Assembly (NCBI RefSeq): GCF_000519085.1
Contig: NZ_KI912577.1
Coordinates: 808,501-872,500, forward strand
Length of the DNA: 64,000 bases
Source of the DNA: Methylobacterium sp. 10
Lineage (GTDB): Bacteria > Pseudomonadota > Alphaproteobacteria > Rhizobiales > Beijerinckiaceae
Reading direction: 5' to 3'
Under the pieces are notes generated by a model, which saw only the letters and a list, made by a program, of their open reading frames with translations, had not been told where the DNA came from and did no database searches. This document shows positions 9,223 to 18,174 of the stretch, piece by piece (position 1 is the first letter of the stretch; every line of letters starts with the position of its first letter). Both the position numbers and the translations under genes were made by a program.

Positions 9223-9863
9223 AGAGCCCGACGTGACGCGCCTCCCGACCTGACCCGCCTCCCGCCGGGATGCGTGGTCCGTCTCGGGCGTCGTCGGGTG
9301 GCCGTCCCGAAATCCTGAGGTTCGTGGCCGGCCCCGGCTCCCTCGGCCGGCCGCCCCTGACCGCCACTCCCGACATCGAGCCCGTGGCACCGCCCCGAGG
9401 CGGCATCCTCGACGCCCGGGCTTGGACGGACGATCTCGCAACAGCGAAGTGAACCGTCGATCTGCCGAGCCGGCGGCATACGGCGGGAGGGACGGCCCGA
9501 CATGGGGCAGCCGAACCGGCGACCCCGGCGGCGATGCCTTTCCGCTCTGCGCGGACCTGACCCCACGACTCGAGCCGCCCCGAAATCGAATGATTTAGCC
9601 TTGCGCCGCCAGCGAATGCTGCATGGCACAAATCGAACACTCAAATTGTCGGAATGAATACATAACCTCAAGCAAATGAAAACTGTTGTTAAGTACAAAT
9701 TTGTACCGAAGCGCCAACTCAAGCGCAATCGGACTGTAATACGGGAACAGATCGAGCGTACCGTGCCTTTGAAAGTCGGGCTAAGCGCCTACTTCCTGCC
9801 ATGTGAACAGGCATGGCACTCAAGTTATCCAGTTAATCCCGCTTTGTGGGTTTGGAGAACACA
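9223..9863. other. Intergenic region upstream of the RTX gene
   Basis: About 640 bp without a convincing gene. The first 350 bp are G+C-rich with no clear signal. From about 9590 to 9860 the sequence becomes distinctly A+T-richer, as expected for the promoter region of the RTX gene. The most notable element is the inverted repeat at 9797-9818. No promoter hexamers could be assigned with confidence. Confidence 0.4.
9797..9818. promoter_or_regulatory. Inverted repeat upstream of RTX gene
   Basis: TGCCATG (9797-9803) is repeated inverted as CATGGCA (9812-9818) with an 8-nt spacer, 46 bp before the RTX start codon. Its position between the A+T-rich stretch and the ribosome binding site fits either a regulator binding site or a 5'-UTR hairpin. 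No known regulator is recognised. Confidence 0.35.
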
Positions 9864-12215
9864 ATGGCCACTGTATCAATCCTGACCAATGCCGGCTTCG
9901 ACGTTCGTGACTTCTTCGTTCCAAACCTAGCCAACGCCGACTTGTCGTTCACAGGGCTCGTCAGCAGCGTCGGGAACCTCCTTCTCGACGGCAGCCGAAC
10001 CGATACGTTCAACGTTCTCACGATCGAGGCGGACGGCCTCACCTACAATTACAGTGGCAATTGGGAAATCGAGGCCTCGACCGGCGTCTTAACAGGGACA
10101 GTTTCGGCCAGCGGCGGCTATGACGGAGTCGAGGTCAAGCTCGGCGATACGGTCCTGGCGACGCTCGACCTGCCTTTCCAGCCGGTCAATCTCGGAACGG
10201 AAACCAGCCCCGGCATTCTCGGGAGCGTCGGAACCCTCGTGACGGATCTCGTCGGCGGCACCGTGGACATCCTCCTCGGAACCCTCGATGAGACGGTCTC
10301 CCTGGTCGGCCTCAATCTCGACGCCACCCCCGACCTCATCGACATCGTCATCGATGCCGGCGGCACCCAGACCGGCGGCGATGGCGACGATACCCTGCGC
10401 GGCGGCATCGGCAGCGATACCCTCGACGGCGGCGCCGGCAACGACACCATGATCGGCGGCCGCGGCGACGATACCTACATCGTCGATTCACCCGGCGACA
10501 GCGTGGTGGAGGCCCCCGGCCAGGGCGACGACACCGTGCGCTCCTCCGTGACCTACACACTCCCCGACAACGTCGAGAACCTGATCCTCACCGGCACCGG
10601 CAGCATCGACGGAACCGGCAATGCCCTCGACAACAGCATCGTCGGCAACGACGGCGACAACCGCCTCGACGGCGGCGCCGGCAACGACCGTCTCACCGCA
10701 CGCGGCGGCGACGATGTCCTCATCGGCGGCGCCGGTGACGACATCATGCGCGGCGGTACCGGCGATGACGTCTACGTCGTGGATTCCACGAGCGATCAGG
10801 TCATCGAGGCCGCCGACGAGGGCAACGACACCGTCCGCTCGTCGGTGACGTATAGCCTCGGCGCCAATGTCGAGAACGTCATCCTCATCGGAACCGACGC
10901 CATCGACGCCACCGGTACCGAGGGCGACAACAGCCTCGTGGGCAATGACAGTGCCAACCGCCTCGACGGGGGCGCCGGCGACGATATGCTCTCGGGACGC
11001 GGGGGAGATGACACCCTTCTCGGCGGCACCGGCGCGGACACGATGCGCGGGGGCACCGGCGACGACACCTACGTGGTCGACGATGCTGGCGACCAAGTCA
11101 TCGAACTGGCCGGCGAGGGCACCGATACCGTGCGCTCCTCGATCGACTACACCCTCGGGGCCAATGTCGAACGCCTCGTGTTGACCGGCGCCGGAAATCT
11201 CGATGGGACGGGCAATACCTTGAACAACTCCCTCTTCGGCACCGGCGGGGACAACACCCTCCACGGCGAGGGCGGGAGCGACTTCCTGTTCGGCAAGGGC
11301 GGAAACGACATTCTCGATGGCGGAACCGGCAACGACACCCTGCATGGCGGTCTCGGTGACGACACCTACTTCGTCGACAGGGTCGGCGATAAGATCGTGG
11401 AGCTCCCCGGCGAGGGCAACGACACGGTCTATGCCTCGGTGACCTACGGCCTCGCGGCCAATGTCGAGAACCTCGTCTTGACAGGGGCTCGCAACCTCAG
11501 CGGTTTCGGCAACGACCTCGACAACGACATCACCGGCAACGACGGCAACAACCGTCTGAGCGGCGGTGCCGGCGACGACGTCATGACGGGCCATGGCGGA
11601 AACGACACCCTGCTCGGCGGCAGCGGAGCCGACACCATGCGCGGGGGCACCGGCAATGACACCTACCTCATCGACAATGCCGGGGATCGCGCCATCGAAC
11701 AGCCGGGCGAGGGCTTCGATACGATCCGCTCGACCGTCAGTCACACGATGGAAACCGATACGGAGAAGATGGTTCTTAGCGGAAACGCGGCTCTCGTCGC
11801 CAACGGCAATGCCGGCAACAACGAGATCTTCGGCAACGCCGGCGATACTGAGATCTACGGCGGTGACGGCCGTGACCTTCTCTACGGCCGCGGCGGTGCC
11901 GACACGTTCGTGTTCAAAGACGTCACCGACAGCGACGTCGCCATCGGCGGACGCGACATCATCAAGGACTTCGATTTCGCCGCGGGCGACCGCATCGACC
12001 TGAGCGCGATCGATGCGAATTTCGGGCTGGCCGGGGACCAGGGCTTCCAGTTCGTCGGAACCCAGGCATTCTCCGGCGAGGCTGGCGAGCTGCGAGTGAA
12101 ATTCGCTGGCGGCAACGCTCTCATACAGGGTGATACGAATGGCGACGGTGCATCAGACTTCGACTTCATCGTCCAGGGTCATCAGGCCATAGACAGCGGG
12201 TCGTTCATCCTCTGA
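9864..12215 (+). CDS. RTX (hemolysin-type calcium-binding repeat) secreted protein
   Basis: A 783-residue acidic protein. Residues 1-165 are a unique N-terminal region. The middle is built from five long repeats, each carrying RTX nonapeptides ([17 protein letters not shown] type, with the GGxGxDxUx pattern), then a [24 protein letters not shown] segment. The five GDDTY-type blocks begin at 10464, 10761, 11058, 11355 and 11652, exactly 297 nt apart. The last 150 residues resemble the serralysin-type C-terminus ([28 protein letters not shown]) that serves as the type I secretion signal, ending in the hydrophobic SFIL. There is no N-terminal signal peptide. No ABC/MFP exporter is adjacent. The ATG at 9864 is preceded by GGAG at good spacing; an in-frame GTG lies at 9846. 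Calcium-dependent folding outside the cell is known for the family; the function is unknown. Confidence 0.85.
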   Translation: MATVSILTNAGFDVRDFFVPNLANADLSFTGLVSSVGNLLLDGSRTDTFNVLTIEADGLTYNYSGNWEIEASTGVLTGTVSASGGYDGVEVKLGDTVLATLDLPFQPVNLGTETSPGILGSVGTLVTDLVGGTVDILLGTLDETVSLVGLNLDATPDLIDIVIDAGGTQTGGDGDDTLRGGIGSDTLDGGAGNDTMIGGRGDDTYIVDSPGDSVVEAPGQGDDTVRSSVTYTLPDNVENLILTGTGSIDGTGNALDNSIVGNDGDNRLDGGAGNDRLTARGGDDVLIGGAGDDIMRGGTGDDVYVVDSTSDQVIEAADEGNDTVRSSVTYSLGANVENVILIGTDAIDATGTEGDNSLVGNDSANRLDGGAGDDMLSGRGGDDTLLGGTGADTMRGGTGDDTYVVDDAGDQVIELAGEGTDTVRSSIDYTLGANVERLVLTGAGNLDGTGNTLNNSLFGTGGDNTLHGEGGSDFLFGKGGNDILDGGTGNDTLHGGLGDDTYFVDRVGDKIVELPGEGNDTVYASVTYGLAANVENLVLTGARNLSGFGNDLDNDITGNDGNNRLSGGAGDDVMTGHGGNDTLLGGSGADTMRGGTGNDTYLIDNAGDRAIEQPGEGFDTIRSTVSHTMETDTEKMVLSGNAALVANGNAGNNEIFGNAGDTEIYGGDGRDLLYGRGGADTFVFKDVTDSDVAIGGRDIIKDFDFAAGDRIDLSAIDANFGLAGDQGFQFVGTQAFSGEAGELRVKFAGGNALIQGDTNGDGASDFDFIVQGHQAIDSGSFIL

Positions 12216-12287
12216 CCCGGGCTCCACCGGCGGTCGATCGCCCTCCGGCCCCGGATGGCCCGACACGCCGGCGACGACCACACGAAG

Positions 12288-12317
12288 AGCGGGGGGCCGG
12301 CGGCTCCCCGCTTTTTT
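12288..12317 (+). terminator. Rho-independent terminator of the RTX gene
   Basis: AGCGGGG (12288-12294) pairs with CCCCGCT (12306-12312), followed by a run of T. It lies 73 bp after the RTX stop codon. Confidence 0.8.
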
Positions 12318-12412
12318 CGAAGGATCTCGGCGCAGGGATCACGCGACGATCCTCATGGTGTGAGCCAAACCGATGGAATTGCGGTTTCCGGTGATCCTGC
12401 GTCGTTCCGGCC

Positions 12413-12430
12413 TTGACGCTGGTATACCAG
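12413..12430 (+). promoter_or_regulatory. Candidate promoter element with perfect palindrome
   Basis: TTGACG (12413-12418), a good -35 match, is followed at once by the perfect 12-bp palindrome CTGGTATACCAG (12419-12430). The palindrome would lie between the -35 and -10 positions, where a bound repressor would block RNA polymerase. It precedes the short hairpin/terminator segment at 12449-12515. The -10 element is not clear, so this is a suggestion. Confidence 0.35.
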
Positions 12431-12448
12431 AAGGAACATGATGCTCTC

Positions 12449-12464
12449 GCTCCTCGAGAGGAGC
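12449..12464 (+). ncRNA. Hairpin in a possible short transcript
   Basis: GCTCCTC and GAGGAGC form a perfect 7-bp inverted repeat with a 2-nt centre. It lies between the candidate promoter at 12413 and the terminator at 12486-12515, so a transcript of about 70-80 nt could be made. The same stretch contains a weak ribosome binding site (GGAGCC) and ATG at 12471, and could instead encode a short leader peptide. Whether this is a small RNA, a leader, or the end of some other transcript cannot be told by eye. Confidence 0.3.
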
Positions 12465-12485
12465 CTTCCTATGAGCAAAACTTCA

Positions 12486-12515
12486 CCCGCCCGGCTTCGG
12501 CCGAGGCGGGCTTTT
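12486..12515 (+). terminator. Rho-independent terminator with TTCG tetraloop
   Basis: CCCGCC-CGGC, TTCG loop, GCCG-A-GGCGGG, then CTTTT: a very stable 10-bp hairpin with one bulged A. It does not belong to the RTX gene, which has its own terminator at 12288, so it probably ends a separate short transcript starting near 12430. Confidence 0.65.
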
Positions 12516-12655
12516 CCGTATTGTCCGAACCCGCGCGCCATGATTCCAGCCGCCGATGGGTCGGAAAGACGCGGTGCGAGCGCAGGGCGCCGACGCGCAA
12601 GGCTGGGAGTTGGGCCTTCGCGCCCTATCCTCTCTCCTCGAATGCGAGGCGCGCC

Positions 12656-12868
12656 ATGAACGACAACGAACATGCCGTCTACGCCATCGCTCCCGAGCTC
12701 GGAGGGTGGACGGTCTACGACACCAAGACGCTGGAGCCGGCGCTGGTGAAGAGCGTCCGGCAGGTCGGACTGAGCCGGGAGGCGGCTGCCGCCCTTGCCG
12801 ACGTCCTCAACGCCATGGAGCGGACGGCGCCCGGATCGTCCCTGGCCCGGTCGGACGGATCGTCATAG
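12656..12868 (+). CDS. Small hypothetical protein, 70 aa
   Basis: A 70-residue acidic protein beginning MNDNEHAVYAIAPELGGWTV. I do not recognise a named family. The first half (VYAIAPELGGWTVYDT) looks like a short beta-strand module and the second (LSREAAAALADVLNAME) like an amphipathic helix. The ATG at 12656 was chosen because a GAGGCG ribosome binding site precedes it; the frame stays open upstream across the terminator at 12486, which argues against a longer start. It is followed 58 bp later by the GT29-like gene and may be co-transcribed with it. Confidence 0.55.
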   Translation: MNDNEHAVYAIAPELGGWTVYDTKTLEPALVKSVRQVGLSREAAAALADVLNAMERTAPGSSLARSDGSS

Positions 12869-12926
12869 GTCCCGCCGCCCCATCCACGAATCCCCGCACC
12901 GGTGGCCCGCTCAAGGAACTCAGCCC

Positions 12927-13550
12927 ATGTCGACTCAGCCCATGTGGTCATGGCCTGCCCTGGACGATCCCCACCTCGCCCTCGTGGGCAACGCGCGGGA
13001 GATCGGCGATCACGGCCGGGCCATCGACGGAGCGTCCTGCGTGGTGCGCTTCAACAACGCCGCGGGTTTCGGCGGCCCGGCGGGATCGCGCGTGACCCAC
13101 CTCGCCCTCGTCAATCGCGGAGGCCAGGCCCGCGCCTGGATGGAGGATCTCGGGTTCCTCGATCGCCCCGTGATCCGGCAGGCCCGCAGCTACCTGCTGG
13201 CCTTCCCCGAACTCGCGCCGGACGAGGAGGGAGCCCATGAGCGCGTCTGCTGGACGGCTCCCCTGCGGGACAAGCTCGCCCGCCGCCCGGTCCATGTCCT
13301 CCCATCCGCCCTGCATGACCGCGCCCGCCACCTGCTGGCCCCCCACGTCTCCGGCACCCCGAATCCGAGCACGGGCTTCCTCGTGGCCCTCGCCATCATC
13401 GAGGGGCGGAGCCCGACCCTGCCCCCGATCGACGTCTATGGGTTCGGCTTCGCCGGCTGGTCCGGCCATCCCTGGGACGCCGAGCGGGCCTGGTTCACGG
13501 CCTGCGGCGAGGCCGGGCGGCTGCGGCTCCATCCTCCCACCGCGTCCTGA
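12927..13550 (+). CDS. GT29 (sialyltransferase)-like protein
   Basis: A 207-residue protein. Near the N-terminus, LALVGNAREIGDHGRAIDG and then VVRFNNA follow the pattern of the sialyltransferase L-motif (glycine-asparagine loop, buried G-x-x-ID, VxRFN). Around residues 145-170, STGFLVALAII followed by IDVYGFGF matches the S-motif layout (TG-x4-A...VYGF). Both motifs bind CMP-sugar in the known family. At 207 residues it would be a minimal catalytic domain with no membrane anchor. It probably transfers a nonulosonic acid or other sugar, but the donor is an inference. It lies near the RTX gene and the glycosyltransferase block. The ATG at 12927 is chosen; another in-frame ATG lies at 12942. Confidence 0.6.
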   Translation: MSTQPMWSWPALDDPHLALVGNAREIGDHGRAIDGASCVVRFNNAAGFGGPAGSRVTHLALVNRGGQARAWMEDLGFLDRPVIRQARSYLLAFPELAPDEEGAHERVCWTAPLRDKLARRPVHVLPSALHDRARHLLAPHVSGTPNPSTGFLVALAIIEGRSPTLPPIDVYGFGFAGWSGHPWDAERAWFTACGEAGRLRLHPPTAS

Positions 13551-13736
13551 CGTCGGCTCGACCGCCAAGCATGGCAGCCCGGCTGCGAAAGGTTCCACGG
13601 CCGGACGCAATCCCCATAGTTTTCCCCCAAATATCGATCTCTATTTTTTGGGAGCCGCAAGGCAAAGCGAGCGTTCTTTGGAGGACTGACAGCGCCATGC
13701 CGCGTCGGTACGAAATAATACACTCGTTCAAGTGGG

Positions 13737-14330
13737 ATGATGTCCATGGCAGCCAAGCAGAAAACTTTGCATGATGCTTTCTACGAGACTCTCAAGGACG
13801 TCTATTACGCGGAGAAGCAATCCGTTCGCGCGTTGAAGAAGTCGGCCAAATCCGCCGAGCACGACGAGTTGCGTCAGGCGTTCGAGACCCATGCCGAGGA
13901 GAGCGCCGTTCAGGTCGAGCGCCTTCAGCAGGTGTTCGAGATCATCGGCAAGTCGGCGCGGGCCAAGACCTGCGAGGCCATGCAGGGCCTGACCGCCGAG
14001 ATGGAAGAGGATCTCGAGGATTTCGGCGACAGCCCGGCGGCGGATGCGGTCCTGATCGGCTGCGCACAGGCGGTGGAGCATTACGAGATCGCCCGCTACG
14101 GCACCCTCAAGACCTGGGCGAGCCAGCTCGGCTACGAGGATGCCGCCAAGCTCCTCGACGAAACCCTTCAGGAGGAGAAGAAGACCGACGAACTCCTCAC
14201 GCAGATCGCTCAGACCATCAACGTCGAGGGCTCCGAAGAGACCGCGATCGAAAACAAGACCGGGACGGAAGACGAGGCGGCTCCCCGGAAGAAGGGCGCC
14301 AAAGCTGAGTCCAGGGCCAAGGCCGAGTAG
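13737..14330 (+). CDS. DUF892 / YciE-like ferritin-like protein
   Basis: A 197-residue helical protein. LHDAFYETLKDVYYAEKQ at the start and repeated E/H positions (HAEESAVQVERL, AVEHYEIARYGTL, LLDETLQEEKKTDELL) are the DUF892 four-helix bundle of the ferritin-like fold, which in solved relatives carries a di-metal site. The last 35 residues are a charged low-complexity tail (KKGAKAESRAKAE). These proteins are usually stress-induced. It is followed 12 bp later by a DUF2171 gene, and both share the terminator at 14605. The first three ATG/TCC/ATG codons leave the start uncertain (13737, 13740 or 13746). Confidence 0.8.
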   Translation: MMSMAAKQKTLHDAFYETLKDVYYAEKQSVRALKKSAKSAEHDELRQAFETHAEESAVQVERLQQVFEIIGKSARAKTCEAMQGLTAEMEEDLEDFGDSPAADAVLIGCAQAVEHYEIARYGTLKTWASQLGYEDAAKLLDETLQEEKKTDELLTQIAQTINVEGSEETAIENKTGTEDEAAPRKKGAKAESRAKAE

Positions 14331-14342
14331 GGAGATCGCATC

Positions 14343-14579
14343 ATGGTCGATACCAGCAAGATCCAGGAGCATATGCCGGTCGTCGGTTCCGATGACGGGC
14401 ATGTGGGCACGGTGGATCATCTCGACGGGCAGCGCATCAAGCTCACCCGGACCGATCCCGAAGCGCAGGGCCGGCACCACTTCCTCCACATCGACTCGAT
14501 CGATGCGGTGGAGGACGGCAAGGTCAAGCTGAACCGGACCTCCGCCCAGGCCAAGGACGAGTGGGGCACCGCGGAATAG
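14343..14579 (+). CDS. DUF2171 (PRC-barrel-like) small protein
   Basis: A 78-residue protein with the DUF2171 outline: IQEHMPVVGSDDGHVGTVDH, then IKLTRTD, and HHFLHIDSIDAVEDGKVKL. This is a small beta-barrel related to PRC-barrel domains, often found beside stress genes. It is co-directional with the ferritin-like gene, 12 bp downstream of it with its own GGGAGA ribosome binding site. The molecular role is unknown. Confidence 0.75.
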   Translation: MVDTSKIQEHMPVVGSDDGHVGTVDHLDGQRIKLTRTDPEAQGRHHFLHIDSIDAVEDGKVKLNRTSAQAKDEWGTAE

Positions 14580-14604
14580 CCTGACGCGTCGGGCCGGAAT
14601 CCGG

Positions 14605-14635
14605 AGGGGTTGCCGAGGCAGCAACCCCTTTTTTT
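14605..14635 (+). terminator. Rho-independent terminator of the DUF892-DUF2171 pair
   Basis: AGGGGTTGC pairs with GCAACCCCT across a short loop and is followed by seven T. It is 26 bp after the DUF2171 stop. Confidence 0.85.
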
Positions 14636-14721
14636 CGGCGTCACCCAGGTCTGGGAATCGGGACCGCAGGCCGAAGGCCAGACCGGACGGATGCGGTCGA
14701 TGCCCGCGGGCGACCCGTCAC

Positions 14722-16326
14722 CTATTCCGCCGGGGCGTGTGTGGTCCGCGCCATCGCCGGGACCGGGACCGTGCCACGGGCCGCGACGAAGAGCAGGCCG
14801 GCGACGAGCAGGTAGGCGAGCGCCAGGGTCGGGGTCACCGCGAAGCCGACGGCGGGCCCGTGCATGAAGCCGAAGAAGGTCAGCACGCCCCCGGCCGCCG
14901 CGAAGGCCGAGGCCCTCGGGAAGTCGCGCTCGATGATGAAGGTCGCGATGGCACCGAGGATCAGCCCGCCGAGGATCGCGCCTTCGCCGAGCACGGCGAG
15001 CCCGTGATAGAGCACGCCGACCTGTCCGAGCTTGTCCATGCCCACCGCAGCGGCGCTGGTGCCGGCCGCCCCCAGCGCCCCGTCGATCAGCGTCTTGGCC
15101 CAGGCCGCGAGATGCGGCGCGAAGGCCAGAACGATGGCCGGCGCGTGTGAATGCGGCGTCTCCTGGAAGGCCTGCGCCCCGATCAGCATGCCGATGTAGA
15201 GCAGGATCGGCGAGATCGCGACGATGGGCACCACGCTGGAGATCAGTGAGATCAGGTTCAGCCAAGCGAGCAGCAGAACGACGATGCCGGTGGCGAAGGA
15301 GTAGCCGATCCGCCCGCCCATCGCCTTCCAGCCGGGATGGCCGATATAGACGGCGTTGATGAAGGGGTTGCCCATGAGGCAGCCGATCAGGCTGACCACC
15401 CCGTCGGCGGTGAGCACCCGCGTGGTCGGGTAGGCGTCGCCCGCCACTTCCGCGCTCTCGACGTTGTCCATGGCCTCCACGAGGTCGTAGATGCCGAAGG
15501 GGATCGCCGTCACCAGGATGATCCCGATGAACTCGAAGCCGCCGAAGACATGGCCGATGGCCGGCAGCGGCACCGAGAAGCCGATGCCGGAGAGCGCGCT
15601 CGTCAGGCCGGGGCCGCTGACCCCGCCGATATCGATCCCGAACAGTTTCGCCCCCCAGGCCACGGCCATGCCGAACAGGATGGCCACGAGGCCGGCCGGA
15701 AGGCGGCCCGGATAGCGCACGCCGCCGAACCACGCGAGCAGGATGATGGCGAAGGCGACGACGCCGATCACCGGGGTCTGGATCAGCTCCAGCGCCGGGC
15801 GCATGGCGATGAAGGTGACGGAGACGCCGGCCAGCGTCCCGAGGAGCGCCGCGCGCGGCGTGATGCGCCGGATGACGGGGGCGATGAACCCGCCGATCAT
15901 CAGCATGAAGCTCTGGATGAACACCCAGGCGAGTCCCGCCTCCCAGGCCTTCACCGGATCGCCGGTGGAGAGCTTGATCGGCAGCATGATCACGAAGACC
16001 ACGATGAACATGTGCGGCACGCTGATGCCGGAGGGCAGCGCGCAGACGTCGTCGCGGCCGGTGGCTTTGGCGAGCCGGTAGCCGAGCCAGCCGTAATAGG
16101 CGGTGGAGAGAAAGAGCATCAGGCCGACGGCGGGCAGGATGCGCCCGAAGGTGATCGCGTCGGGCATGCCGAGGACGAAGCGCAGCAGGCCGGTGAGCAC
16201 CAGCATGTTGACGAGGATGTTGGTGCCGAAACCGAAGAACGCGTTCCAGTCGCCGGGCACCCAGAGGGCCGGGCCGCGGGATGCGCCGGCCGTGTTCGTC
16301 ATGCCGCTCACCGTGGTGCCCTCCAT
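14722..16326 (-). CDS. NCS2/AzgA-type purine permease-like membrane protein
   Basis: A 534-residue inner-membrane protein with about 12-13 hydrophobic helices. It shows the NCS2-fold features of AzgA-like xanthine/uracil/vitamin C permeases: the N-terminal WNAFFGFGTNILVNMLVL, FGIYDLVEAMDNVESAE in the centre (the family's conserved acidic helix) and LMGNPFINAVYIGHPGWKAMG. It probably moves a nucleobase or a purine breakdown product with protons. It is followed, in the same direction, by a GntR-controlled hydrolase locus. MTNTAG at 16302 is an equally good start. Substrate assignment rests on context. Confidence 0.75.
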   Translation of the reverse strand: MEGTTVSGMTNTAGASRGPALWVPGDWNAFFGFGTNILVNMLVLTGLLRFVLGMPDAITFGRILPAVGLMLFLSTAYYGWLGYRLAKATGRDDVCALPSGISVPHMFIVVFVIMLPIKLSTGDPVKAWEAGLAWVFIQSFMLMIGGFIAPVIRRITPRAALLGTLAGVSVTFIAMRPALELIQTPVIGVVAFAIILLAWFGGVRYPGRLPAGLVAILFGMAVAWGAKLFGIDIGGVSGPGLTSALSGIGFSVPLPAIGHVFGGFEFIGIILVTAIPFGIYDLVEAMDNVESAEVAGDAYPTTRVLTADGVVSLIGCLMGNPFINAVYIGHPGWKAMGGRIGYSFATGIVVLLLAWLNLISLISSVVPIVAISPILLYIGMLIGAQAFQETPHSHAPAIVLAFAPHLAAWAKTLIDGALGAAGTSAAAVGMDKLGQVGVLYHGLAVLGEGAILGGLILGAIATFIIERDFPRASAFAAAGGVLTFFGFMHGPAVGFAVTPTLALAYLLVAGLLFVAARGTVPVPAMARTTHAPAE

Positions 16327-16369
16327 CGTGCCGAGGCGGGGCGAAGGTGCCGCGCCGGAAAAAAGGGGT

Positions 16370-17044
16370 TCAGCCGTGCCGGCCGAGGGCAGCGATGACG
16401 CTGTCCGAATCCGAGACCCAGCCGAAGATGCCGCCCTGCGCCTTGATCATCGCGAGCCCGGCGGCGTGGAACTCTGGGATGTACGAACCGCAGGCATCGG
16501 CCACGACGACGCAGCGATAGCCGCGGTCGTTGGCCTCGCGCACCGTCGTGTGCACGCAGACCTCGGTGGTCACGCCGCAGACGAGAAGGGTGGCGATGTT
16601 GCGGGCCGCGAGCACGTCGGCGAGTTCGGTGGCGTAGAAGGCGCCCTTGCCGGGCTTGTCGATCACCGGCTCCCCATCCTGCGGCGCCAGCGCGGGAATG
16701 ATGTCGTGCCCGGGTTCGCCGCGGATCAGGATGCGGCCCATCGGTCCGGGCTGACCGATCCGCGCCGTGGGCTCACCGCGCTCCAGCTTGGCCGGCGGCG
16801 CATCCGAGAGGTCCGGCCGGTGCCCCTCCCGTGTATGCACGACCAGGAGTCCGGACGCGCGGGCCGCGTCGAGGAGGGCTCTCGTCGGGGGCACGGCGGA
16901 GGCGAGGAGCGAGACGTCGTTGCCGAGGCTCTCGCCGAAGCCGCCGGGCTCGAGGAAGTCGCGCTGCATGTCGATGATGACGAGGGCCGTGCTCGATGCA
17001 TCGAAGGGGAGCGGGGACGGCTGGGCTTCGAGGAGGTTGGGCAT
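16370..17044 (-). CDS. Isochorismatase-family cysteine hydrolase, biuret amidohydrolase-like
   Basis: A 224-residue alpha/beta hydrolase. The catalytic triad of the family is visible as Asp25 ([11 protein letters not shown]), Lys133 ([14 protein letters not shown]) and Cys163 ([13 protein letters not shown]). The segments [30 protein letters not shown] and the KPGKG block are those of biuret hydrolase (BiuH, biuret to allophanate and ammonia) and close relatives, rather than of nicotinamidases. It is transcribed towards the permease at 14722 with a 43-bp gap, so the two are probably one operon that uses a purine- or urea-derived nitrogen source. A ureidoacrylate or ureidoglycolate-type substrate is an alternative. 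Confidence 0.75.
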   Translation of the reverse strand: MPNLLEAQPSPLPFDASSTALVIIDMQRDFLEPGGFGESLGNDVSLLASAVPPTRALLDAARASGLLVVHTREGHRPDLSDAPPAKLERGEPTARIGQPGPMGRILIRGEPGHDIIPALAPQDGEPVIDKPGKGAFYATELADVLAARNIATLLVCGVTTEVCVHTTVREANDRGYRCVVVADACGSYIPEFHAAGLAMIKAQGGIFGWVSDSDSVIAALGRHG

Positions 17045-17198
17045 CAGGGGCCTCGCGCCATCGCGAATCGGACCGGCTGGGCTTCATGATGTATGCAAGG
17101 ACCGGAAAAACCCTGCCCAAACCATACACTTCGATGCCCGAAGATTGGCCTCGTCCTGGCGAGCTTCTATGCATGCTCCCCGAGGGGAGCCGACCCCG

Positions 17199-17939
17199 TC
17201 AGCGCGGCGGGCGCGCCTTGCCCGCGCGGACCGGCGCGGCGATCCGCTCTAGGCGGTCGCGCGCCCGTTCTCCGGCCGCTTCGCGCGCGGCGGCGCTCTG
17301 GGCGTCAAGGGTCTCGAAGGCGTCTTCGACGACGCTCATGTGGACGAGCATCGCGGAATTCGCGGCGGCGGCGTCCCGCGCGAGGACGGCGCGGACGACG
17401 AGGCCGTGCTCGGCATGCGAGCGGGCGAGGCGCCCCGGTGCCTGGAACTGGACGCGGCGGTACGGCGTCAGCCGCCGCCGCAGATTGCGGGCGATCTCGT
17501 CCACCACCGTGTTGTGGGCGCCCTCGTAGAGGAGCCCGTGGAAATCCCGGTTGGCGACGACGTAGCTGTCGTGGTCCCCGGCCTCGGCGAGGGCGCCCAT
17601 GCGCTCATGCAGCATCCGAAGCTGGCCGCGCTCCGTCGACGTCATGCTGAGGGTCGAGAGGCGGGCGCAGGTCGCCTCGATCTCGCCCATGGCGATGAAC
17701 AGCATGTCGAGCTGGTCCGGCGTGATCGTCCGCACGGTGGCGCCGAAGCGGGGGCGCAGGTCGATCAGGCCGGTGCCGTTGAGAAGCCGCAGGGCATCGC
17801 GCACCGGCGTGCGCGAGACGCCGAAGCGCGTGGCCAGGACCTGTTCGTCCAGCCGGGCGCCCGGAGGGAATTCACCCGACAGGATGGCGTCGGCGATTCT
17901 GTCGGACAGGCTTTCGGAGTGGGTCGGGGACGCAGGCAC
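17199..17939 (-). CDS. GntR-family (FCD) transcriptional regulator
   Basis: A 246-residue repressor-type protein. Residues 10-75 form the winged helix (LSDRIADAILSGEFPPGARL, GVSRTPVRDALRLLNGTGL); the rest is the all-helical FCD ligand domain with the metal-site histidine/aspartate pattern (NRDFHGLLYEGAHN, RSHAEHGLVVRAV). It sits between the permease/hydrolase pair and the outer-membrane channel gene, so it probably controls the purine genes on one or both sides in response to a purine metabolite. The C-terminal 30 residues are basic and alanine-rich. Confidence 0.8.
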   Translation of the reverse strand: MPASPTHSESLSDRIADAILSGEFPPGARLDEQVLATRFGVSRTPVRDALRLLNGTGLIDLRPRFGATVRTITPDQLDMLFIAMGEIEATCARLSTLSMTSTERGQLRMLHERMGALAEAGDHDSYVVANRDFHGLLYEGAHNTVVDEIARNLRRRLTPYRRVQFQAPGRLARSHAEHGLVVRAVLARDAAAANSAMLVHMSVVEDAFETLDAQSAAAREAAGERARDRLERIAAPVRAGKARPPR

Positions 17940-17981
17940 TGTGGTCTCGGTTCACGACACGCGATCGGCGCAGGGACGGCA

Positions 17982-18013
17982 TGCGCGCGCCATGAGCCTG
18001 CGCGCGCCATGAG
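17982..18013. repeat. Tandem 15-bp direct repeat in a regulator/channel intergenic region
   Basis: TGCGCGCGCCATGAG occurs at 17982-17996 and again at 17999-18013, offset by 17 bp. It lies in the 235-bp divergent region between the GntR gene and the Tsx-like gene. Near it, GTTGCAATTATATGACT (about 18073) looks like the promoter of the Tsx-like gene. Confidence 0.4.
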
Positions 18014-18174
18014 TACGACGAGTTTCCCGCGTGCCGCAACGTGACGGCGTTGCGGCCCGATGCCGGGAATGCGTTGCAATTATATGACTCCACCCATCGG
18101 CGGTTGGCCGGTGGCCCGCGATGGCACATCGGTTGCGGACATCCCCTCACAGGCTGCGAATGAGGAGAAGCACG

